Shown here piece after piece: positions 1 through 4,611 of a stretch of 5,527 nucleotides of DNA. A program made the position numbers and the translations under genes. The notes under the pieces are model-generated. The model saw only the letters and a list, made by a program, of their open reading frames with translations. It was not told where the DNA came from and ran no database searches. Within the stretch, counting starts at the first letter, position 1. The number at the start of each line of letters is the position of its first letter. This DNA comes from Pseudomonadota bacterium (GTDB taxonomy: Bacteria; Pseudomonadota; Alphaproteobacteria; Rhizobiales; Devosiaceae). The stretch is from positions 1 to 5,527 of the forward strand of contig JAEZHZ010000393.1 of assembly GCA_023436745.1 (NCBI GenBank), given 5' to 3'.

Positions 1-123
1 CGGTACTACTTCGGATACCCCACTGCCATACTGACCGACGGAGCCCTGGCAGCCCGTCGCCAGGTGGCTGAATGGCTGCAGCAACACGCGATACCCCTCG
101 AACCGGGCGTCACCGTGGAATAG
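1..123 (+). CDS. 3' end of an unidentified protein-coding gene
   Basis: Frame 1 is open from the first base to a TAG at 121-123 and gives 40 residues beginning RYYFGYPTAILTDGALAARR and ending LEPGVTVE. About 70% of its codons end in G or C, and the middle (about residues 14-29, ALAARRQVAEWLQQHA) reads as an amphipathic helix, so this looks like a genuine C-terminus rather than chance. The start and most of the gene lie to the left of the window. I do not recognise the family; the YP-x-A-I stretch alone is too little to assign one. No terminator with a T-tract follows the stop. Confidence 0.5.
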   Translation, partial: RYYFGYPTAILTDGALAARRQVAEWLQQHAIPLEPGVTVE

Positions 124-489
124 TCGCTGCTTCCGCCGCCGCCGGCGTCTTGGCTGGGGACCACCTTGCCCGGACACACGCGGCGACGGGACCACGCTCC
201 CCAGAGCATTGAAGAGTTCAGGAACGACAGCGACAAGTCAGCGCCTTGGTCTGACGTCGTAGTCGCGGCTGGCCGCGCCACGCCCAATGCTGCTTGGCAG
301 CACCATTGCTCTGCGCTCCAGGCATCCAGACCGGTTCCCTGCCGTGCCTTCGTTCACATCTTCAAATGCGAGCCCCACGTGGGCAGCTTCATGTTCCCGC
401 AAATAACTGACAGCAAATAAAATATAGCCAAATACGGCCGGTATCGGCGGAATTTGACTCTATTACTTGATCTCGATAGTAATTTTGTC
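124..489. other. Gene-poor intergenic stretch with palindromes, AT-rich at its right end
   Basis: I find no convincing gene here. The open frame at 166-420 starts at a TTG without a Shine-Dalgarno sequence and encodes nothing recognisable. There are three small symmetric elements. CGCGGC/GCCGCG (264-277) has a 2-base centre. TGCTGC-TTG-GCAGCA (288-302) is a 6-bp hairpin with a 3-base loop. CCCACGTGGG (374-383) is a perfect 10-bp palindrome. None is followed by a T-run, so none looks like an intrinsic terminator. From about 400 to 490 the DNA becomes clearly AT-rich, which fits a promoter zone for the propeller gene that follows. Confidence 0.5.
454..483 (+). promoter_or_regulatory. Candidate promoter overlapping the apparent TTG start of the propeller gene
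   Basis: TTGACT at 454-459 matches the sigma-70-type -35 consensus at 5 of 6 positions. AGTAAT at 478-483 matches the -10 consensus at 4 of 6, with 18 bp between them. Transcription would then begin about 7 bases downstream, at or next to the ATG at 490, giving a leaderless or nearly leaderless message. That would explain why no Shine-Dalgarno sequence precedes this ATG. An alternative -10, TAAAAT at 418-423, is a better hexamer but has only a poor -35 (TTCCCG, 394-399). This rests on motif matching alone. Confidence 0.25.
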
Positions 490-1473
490 ATGGGCATAAA
501 GACATTCATTGCAGTGTCGGTTGCAGTTGGCGCAGCCCTGTTTCTAGCCTACATCACATCTCGCGCGGCCCCGCTTTCAGCAGATCCAGAAGTTGCTTCC
601 TGGACGCAAGTTGTTGATGCCACACAATTTGCCGGCAGAGACTCGGCGTCAGCAGCCTTCTTCGACGGTCGATATGTTTTGAGCGGAGGCTTCCTGTCTT
701 CAGACAAGCCGGCGCTGTCCGATCTCTGGGTGTCCAGCGACGGAAAGACGTGGAGCCTGGCAACCGACGATACGCCGTATGACGACTATGCGGCGCTCGT
801 CACGGACGGTTCCCAACTCCTCGCGGTCGGCCAGACCGTGTGGAAGGCGCAGGACAGCACGCTGACGAACTGGGTCAAGATCTCCGATGAGGGGCCGAGC
901 AACCGCACCTACGCCGGCAAGGCCTTCTGGACGGGAGACCGGTTCATCTACGCTGGCGGAAGCGACATCGCCACCTCGCCAGATGGGGTCAACTGGTCCC
1001 ATCACACCCCGCCGTTTGCCCCCAGGACCCACTACGCTGCAGCTCTTCACGACGGTCAGGTGTTTGTGGTTGCCGGCGCCGACGAGGGGCGGCCCAACGG
1101 CATCGCCGGATCGATGTACCCGGGCACAACGGAATTCAACGATGTCTGGTCATCCAGCGATGGCGAGAACTGGCACATGGTCTTGAGCAACGCGCCATGG
1201 CAGCCGCGGATGTGGCCTCTCCTCATGTCTGCCGGAGACTACCTCGTGCTGGCCCAAGGCTTCAGCAACAGCGAGGCCCGCAATCTGTCCGATGTCTGGA
1301 TAAGCCGTGACGGCGTCGAATGGAAAGCAATGGCCGAGACAGAGGGGGAGAGCCCGTCCCCCCGGCACTTCGCGTCCTCCTACTACTTGGGCGAGAACAA
1401 GTTGCTGGTCGTCGCGGGCAATGCCTGGCCGGTCCAGAGCGACGTGTGGCGTCTCGAGTTGACACCGAACTAG
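490..1473 (+). CDS. Exported or membrane-anchored Kelch/Asp-box-like beta-propeller protein
   Basis: Encodes 327 residues from ATG 490. Residues 4-24 (K-T-F-I-A-V-S-V to Y-I-T-S) form a hydrophobic N-terminal segment, with a possible signal-peptidase site after PLSA (28-31), so the rest should lie outside the cytoplasmic membrane. The body has evenly placed tryptophans (W38, W88, W128, W169, W228, W278). Four sit in an S-x-D-G-x-x-W motif: SSDGKTW, SPDGVNW, SSDGENW and SRDGVEW. Each blade also has a hydrophobic strand such as RYVLSGGF or QVFVVAGA, and the last strand is DVWRLEL. This is the pattern of Kelch/galactose-oxidase-like or Asp-box propellers, here about six blades. No catalytic residues are recognisable, so binding or scaffolding is as likely as an enzyme. 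The frame extends up to TTG 454, but that start would put twelve residues, including three acidic or polar ones, before the signal segment and is less likely. Its 5' codons are more AT-rich than the rest. Confidence 0.8.
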   Translation: MGIKTFIAVSVAVGAALFLAYITSRAAPLSADPEVASWTQVVDATQFAGRDSASAAFFDGRYVLSGGFLSSDKPALSDLWVSSDGKTWSLATDDTPYDDYAALVTDGSQLLAVGQTVWKAQDSTLTNWVKISDEGPSNRTYAGKAFWTGDRFIYAGGSDIATSPDGVNWSHHTPPFAPRTHYAAALHDGQVFVVAGADEGRPNGIAGSMYPGTTEFNDVWSSSDGENWHMVLSNAPWQPRMWPLLMSAGDYLVLAQGFSNSEARNLSDVWISRDGVEWKAMAETEGESPSPRHFASSYYLGENKLLVVAGNAWPVQSDVWRLELTPN

Positions 1474-1633
1474 ACTGCGCCGCTCTTGCGCAACTCGCCG
1501 CCGCAGCGACCGCCACACAGCCCCGCTCCCCTTCACATCTTGCCCCTCTCGTACAAACAGAGGATGGCAACGGGGCATCCGGTACCGATTATCCCCCCGG
1601 TTCAAAGCAGTGCGAAGAGTTGCTGCGACCGTC

Positions 1634-1643
1634 GGGGGGAAGG
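1634..1643 (+). promoter_or_regulatory. Shine-Dalgarno sequence that fixes the exporter start
   Basis: A purine run, GGGGGGAAGG, lies directly upstream of the ATG at 1645. It supports translation from that codon rather than from the TTG at 1486, whose 53 extra residues are proline-, serine- and arginine-rich and unlike a transporter N-terminus. Confidence 0.65.
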
Positions 1644-1644
1644 C

Positions 1645-2271
1645 ATGTCCGGTGAGTTGCTGATCGCTCTCTTCCATTTCATTGCGGCGTACACCCTCGT
1701 GCTGGTCGTTCCCGGCTCCATCATGTTGACCGCCGGCACGATTGCTGCGTTCGATGGCATGAGGCGGGCGGCGAACTTCATCTTCGGGGTCGCGGCCGGG
1801 GCCGGCGCAATAACGGCCTGCGCCGGCTTCGCAGCCGATCTGGTTCTCCGCGCGGTTCCCGCCATGGTCGTGCAGGCGGCGGGAGCCGGGGTCCTGCTGC
1901 TGGCCGCCGGCATGATCCTGAGGGCTCCGGTTGCGCTCACACGCCGGTTCAACCCGGCCACGTCCTTCACCCTTGCGGGCGCGGGCGTCGTTGCGGCGCT
2001 GACGTCGCCGCTCACGGCCGTCTTCACCACCACCATGTTCTCCGGTCCGCTGGCCGGCTCGCGCGCACCCACCGCAATTCTGCTGGCTGCGCTGCTCGTC
2101 GCCGCCGCCAACCTGTGCTGGTACGGCGCCCTGGCAGCGTTCGTGGCCCGGCCCACCGTCCGGCTGGTGCTGGTGAAGCGCGAGGCCACCGCCCGTGCCG
2201 GATCGGCGGTGGTGCTGCTGGTCCTCGCCATGCTGACCCTCGGTGGCGCCAGCATCAGGCTGCCGGCCTGA
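1645..2271 (+). CDS. LysE/RhtB-family small membrane exporter
   Basis: Encodes 208 residues, the normal size for LysE/RhtB exporters, which move amino acids or related small metabolites out across the cytoplasmic membrane. About six hydrophobic segments are visible, near residues 5-24, 43-66, 72-92, 110-131, 142-167 and 186-204. The first ends in VVPGSIML, matching the family's PGP-x-x-x-L position but with Ser25 in place of the second proline. The segment around 109-124 occupies the place of the family's G-F-x-x-x-x-x-N-P-K motif but reads ALTSPLTA. The C-terminal end has the usual basic stretch (VKREATAR) before the last helix. It is therefore a divergent member, and substrate cannot be assigned. 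It follows the propeller gene after 171 bp and is followed by a good terminator, so it may be the last gene of its transcript. A link with the propeller protein is possible but unproven. Confidence 0.75.
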   Translation: MSGELLIALFHFIAAYTLVLVVPGSIMLTAGTIAAFDGMRRAANFIFGVAAGAGAITACAGFAADLVLRAVPAMVVQAAGAGVLLLAAGMILRAPVALTRRFNPATSFTLAGAGVVAALTSPLTAVFTTTMFSGPLAGSRAPTAILLAALLVAAANLCWYGALAAFVARPTVRLVLVKREATARAGSAVVLLVLAMLTLGGASIRLPA

Positions 2272-2451
2272 TACCATGCCTCACACGGGCACTCTGCAGG
2301 GAATTTCGAAACCGGCGTAGCAGCCGAAATCCGCCACACGCCTCATGCAAATGGAGGATGCGCGGACCAGTCCAAGCTGTAGGTTCTGCCGCGACAGCGT
2401 CGGCCCACTAAATCTCGTGGTCCCGTCATTGTCGGTCCTGACATAGAACTC
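2272..2451. other. Spacer between exporter stop and terminator, no recognised gene
   Basis: This 180-base stretch would be an unusually long 3' untranslated region. It holds a short open frame at 2345-2446 (ATG to TAG, 33 residues starting MQMEDARTSPS) that ends five bases before the terminator stem, but no ribosome binding site precedes it and it resembles nothing known to me. I treat it as noncoding. Confidence 0.4.
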
Positions 2452-2479
2452 TCCGGGGCGCCCTGCCCCGGACTTTTCT
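2452..2479 (+). terminator. Intrinsic terminator after the LysE-type gene
   Basis: A perfect 8-bp GC-rich stem, TCCGGGGC (2452-2459) with GCCCCGGA (2465-2472), encloses a 5-base loop GCCCT and is followed at once by CTTTTCT (2473-2479). This is the classic Rho-independent layout for plus-strand transcripts. Read on the minus strand the same hairpin is followed only by GAGTTCT, so it should be a weaker stop for the regulator transcript arriving from the right. The stem's 3' arm is repeated at 2480-2487. Confidence 0.85.
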
Positions 2480-2487
2480 GCCCCGGA
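2463..2487. repeat. Tandem duplication of the terminator 3' arm
   Basis: CTGCCCCGGA occurs at 2463-2472 and again at 2478-2487, 15 bases apart, with TTTTC-containing sequence between. Both copies are complementary to the single 5' arm TCCGGGGC at 2452-2459, so the plus-strand RNA can form either of two stems, and the minus-strand RNA presents two 5' arms for one 3' arm. Confidence 0.7.
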
Positions 2488-2509
2488 TGTGACGGCGGGC
2501 CGCGCAGTT

Positions 2510-2881
2510 CTAGCCGCGCGATGCCTCGTCGCGTTCGGCGTCGGCCATGCCCTGCCTCTCGCCATAGAACACTCCCCACCGGTGAAGCGCGCTCAGCACC
2601 GGCTCGAGCGAACGTCCGAGCGGGGTGAGTTCATACTCCACCCGCGACGGCACCTCGGCATAGACGGTGCGCACCACGATGCCGTCCGCCTCAAGCTCCC
2701 GCAGTTGCAGCGTCAGTATTCTCGCCGTCGGCCCCGGAACGAGCCTCCGGAGATCTCTGAAGCGCCGGCGACCGCCGAGCAGGGCATAGAAGATCAACGG
2801 CTTCCACACGCCGCCCATCACCGAGACCGTTGCCTCTATCGGGCAGCCGGTTCGCTGCCCCGACTGCTGTTTCCACCGCAT
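2510..2881 (-). CDS. HxlR-family winged-helix transcriptional regulator
   Basis: Encodes 123 residues. HxlR proteins are dimeric DNA-binding regulators, often repressors of detoxification genes, and several sense quinones, aldehydes or disulfide stress through a conserved N-terminal cysteine. The family signature is clear: GCPIEATVSVMGG-x-WKP-L-I (residues 12-30) with the conserved Cys13, the helix-turn-helix region TARILTLQLRELEADGIV (52-69), and the wing ending in the hallmark PSRVEYELTPLGRSL (78-92). Length is typical. The ATG at 2881 is preceded by GGGAAG (minus strand of 2889-2894) with a 7-base gap. The gene is divergent from the SnoaL-like/monooxygenase operon across 113 bp, the usual position for a local regulator, so it probably controls that operon and itself. 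The family is certain; the inducer and the sign of regulation are inferred. Confidence 0.93.
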   Translation of the reverse strand: MRWKQQSGQRTGCPIEATVSVMGGVWKPLIFYALLGGRRRFRDLRRLVPGPTARILTLQLRELEADGIVVRTVYAEVPSRVEYELTPLGRSLEPVLSALHRWGVFYGERQGMADAERDEASRG

Positions 2882-2900
2882 CGCGCTACTTCCCGAAATG

Positions 2901-2935
2901 GTACTCGCAGGCCGATTTGTGCGTTCTTGCAGGCC
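2901..2935. promoter_or_regulatory. Direct repeat in the divergent promoter, candidate HxlR operator
   Basis: GTACTCGCAGGCC (2901-2913) and GTTCTTGCAGGCC (2923-2935) agree at 11 of 13 bases with a 22-bp offset, close to two turns of the helix, so both copies face the same side of the DNA. They lie inside the 113-bp gap between the regulator and the operon it probably controls. A second TACT (2887-2890) overlaps the regulator's ribosome binding site. TACT-type half sites are known for the HxlR-family regulator YodB, but I see no complete inverted TACT-N7-AGTA site here. I could not identify convincing -35/-10 boxes. Confidence 0.4.
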
Positions 2936-2994
2936 CGCCTCGTGCTGCGCACCTTCATCCCTCGGGCTCTGCTGGCCCGACGGAGAACTGACGT

Positions 2995-3375
2995 ATGAGC
3001 TTCACCGAGCAGAACAAGGCCTTCATCCGCGAAATGATCGGTACGAAGAAGCGCCTCGAGGACTATCCCGGCCGGTACGACGATAATCTCGTCATGCATG
3101 AGCCCGCATCCTTGCCCTTTGGCGGCAGCTATCGCGGGCTGGGTGAGTTCCAGGAGTTCTATCCCGCCGTCCGGGCGTTCTACGATTTCACCCGCTTCGA
3201 CCTGCTGGGCGTGTTCGGCGACGGCGACATGGTGTTCGCAACAATGAGGGCGGGGCTTGCCGGCTCCGCTGGCACCATTTTCATTGCCGAGCAGTTTAGG
3301 TTCGCCGGAGACAGGCTCGTGGAGGTCCGCGTGCACATTTGCGACGACGACGCCGCATCCGAAGCCCTCCGCTGA
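2995..3375 (+). CDS. SnoaL/NTF2-like small cone-fold protein
   Basis: Encodes 126 residues, normal for a single NTF2-like domain of the SnoaL type. This alpha+beta barrel fold includes polyketide cyclases, hydroxylases, isomerases and ligand binders. N-terminal helices (residues about 4-22) are followed by the characteristic VMHEPASLPFGGSYRGLGEFQEFY (33-56), matching the family's polar-H-x-P then P-x-G-x-Y-x-G-x-x-x-F arrangement. The strands FDLLGVFGDGDMVFATMRAG (68-87) and EQFRFAGDRLVEVRVHICD (99-117) form the sheet. The ATG has a GGAGA Shine-Dalgarno at 2982-2986, eight bases upstream. No signal peptide is seen, so it is cytoplasmic. It is the first gene of a tight operon with the FAD monooxygenase, a pairing familiar from aromatic polyketide tailoring and xenobiotic turnover, so it may process the monooxygenase's substrate or product. 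The catalytic role is inferred. Confidence 0.82.
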   Translation: MSFTEQNKAFIREMIGTKKRLEDYPGRYDDNLVMHEPASLPFGGSYRGLGEFQEFYPAVRAFYDFTRFDLLGVFGDGDMVFATMRAGLAGSAGTIFIAEQFRFAGDRLVEVRVHICDDDAASEALR

Positions 3376-3390
3376 CCCGCGGGAGCACCG

Positions 3391-4611
3391 ATGCGACAGG
3401 GCTCGACCATCATCATCTCGGGTGCAGGCATAGCCGGCCTCGTGGCCGCCTGCTGGCTCGGCGAGCGCGGCTTCCGGCCCGTGGTGGTCGAGCGGTCCCG
3501 ATCGCTCCGCGCGACCGGCCACGCGGTGGATCTATGGGGCAGCCCCCTGGAAATCCTCGGCCGCATGGGCCTCTCCGGGCAACTCGCCGAACTGTCCATC
3601 CGCAACCACGTCGGCATCACCGTGACCGGCAACGGCCGCCGCGCCGAAGTGCCCCTCTCCACCCTGTCGGCATCGATCCACCCGGAGCATGTCGAGATCA
3701 TGCGCTCCCATCTCGTCACCCTCCTCGCCGACGCCGCCGACGCGCACGCGGAGTGGATGTTCGGACGAGAAATCGTGGCCGTGGAACAGGACGCCGATGG
3801 CGCAATCGTCACCCTCGACGACGGCTCGAAGCGAGAGGCCTCGCTGGTCATCGGTGCGGATGGCGTTCACTCGGCCGTGGGCCGGCTCGTCTTCGGCGAT
3901 GACAGGCAGGTGCTCCCGCTCGGCGCCCGGTTCGGCAACTGGTCCATGCCCAACCGCCTCAACCTCGACGGCACCATCGTGCGCTATCTCGCCCCCGGCC
4001 GCACCATGGTTGCCTTCCCCGTGCCGCGCAGCGACCGGCTTGCCGTCATTGCGCTGGAGCGGACCAGCGCGTCCGGCGACCCGTCGGCGAGCATCGATGA
4101 CATCCGACAGGCCTTCACCGACCAGGCATGGCCCGTGCCGCTGCTGACCGCAGGGCTGGATGAGGCCGATGATTTCTACGGCGACACCATCGTGCGCGTT
4201 CGCACCCGAACGCCGGTCCGTGGCAGAGTGGCGCTGATCGGCGATGCCGCCTTTGCTCCCGGAGCGGCCGTGGGCGGCGGAACGGGCCTCGCCGTCCTGT
4301 CGGCCTACCTGCTCGCCACGGCCGTGGGCGAAGGGGAAGCCTCCCGCGCCCTCCCCGCCTACGCCGCCGCCATGCAGCCGCTTGTTGCGAAGACGGAGCG
4401 GATCGCGCCCGAACTGCTGGACGCTCTCCTGCCCCGGTCGACGCTGGCGGCCAGTCTGACCGTCCGCCTGCTTCCGGTGCTGGCGGGGCTGCCGGGTTGG
4501 CTGCGACAGCGGGTGCCGATCCTGCCGCGCCCCGCCCTCGAAGGCCTGCGCGCCATCGCCGGCTACCCGATCGGTCCCGCCGATACGTCCATCATGCCGA
4601 CGTCGCATTAA
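3391..4611 (+). CDS. Class A FAD-dependent monooxygenase (PHBH/TetX-like fold)
   Basis: Encodes 406 residues, the usual length for group A flavin hydroxylases, which use NAD(P)H and O2 to insert oxygen into aromatic or polyketide-like substrates in the cytoplasm. Visible motifs: the Rossmann dinucleotide site ISGAGIAGL (9-17) with the ribose-binding acidic residue in VVVERS (31-36); Arg105 in EIMRSHLVTLL, the usual arginine ahead of the NADPH/FAD domain; the DG motif GADGVHSAVG (155-164); and the GD motif GDAAFAPGAAVGGGTGLA (284-301), which contacts FAD ribityl and is followed by AYLLA. The GDAA-F-x-P...GxGT form belongs to a TetX-related oxidoreductase subfamily that lacks the GDAAH histidine. 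The ATG is 15 bp after the SnoaL-like stop with GGGAG at 3381-3385, so the two are co-transcribed. Substrate is unknown; antibiotic or aromatic inactivation is a reasonable hypothesis. Confidence 0.92.
   Translation: MRQGSTIIISGAGIAGLVAACWLGERGFRPVVVERSRSLRATGHAVDLWGSPLEILGRMGLSGQLAELSIRNHVGITVTGNGRRAEVPLSTLSASIHPEHVEIMRSHLVTLLADAADAHAEWMFGREIVAVEQDADGAIVTLDDGSKREASLVIGADGVHSAVGRLVFGDDRQVLPLGARFGNWSMPNRLNLDGTIVRYLAPGRTMVAFPVPRSDRLAVIALERTSASGDPSASIDDIRQAFTDQAWPVPLLTAGLDEADDFYGDTIVRVRTRTPVRGRVALIGDAAFAPGAAVGGGTGLAVLSAYLLATAVGEGEASRALPAYAAAMQPLVAKTERIAPELLDALLPRSTLAASLTVRLLPVLAGLPGWLRQRVPILPRPALEGLRAIAGYPIGPADTSIMPTSH
4592..4611. other. 20-bp tail-to-tail overlap of two coding regions
   Basis: The monooxygenase TAA is at 4609-4611 and the minus-strand MFS TGA is at 4592-4594, so both genes code through these bases. 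There is no room for a conventional intrinsic terminator between them, and I see no hairpin with a T-run just beyond either stop, so the two transcripts probably run into each other. Confidence 0.85.

Noticed and set aside
166..420. 84-codon plus-strand frame as a possible small gene
   Set aside because: It has a TTG start, no ribosome binding site, no recognisable motif and mixed third-position bases.
1476..1492. TGCGC/GCGCA hairpin after the propeller gene as a terminator
   Set aside because: The stem is only 5 bp with a 7-base loop and there is no T-tract after it.
1486..1644. N-terminal extension of the LysE-type exporter starting at TTG 1486
   Set aside because: The 53 extra residues are proline- and arginine-rich, the family starts with a membrane helix, and a strong Shine-Dalgarno precedes ATG 1645.
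1150..2277. Long minus-strand open frame of 375 codons opposite the propeller and exporter genes
   Set aside because: The translation is a low-complexity run of G, R, Q and E with no recognisable domain. It covers two better-supported plus-strand genes and is a typical antisense frame in GC-rich DNA.
4240..4294. Loss of the GDAAH histidine in the monooxygenase as a sign of inactivity
   Set aside because: A GDAA-Y/F-x-P...GxGT form is normal for this subfamily, and the other FAD motifs are intact.
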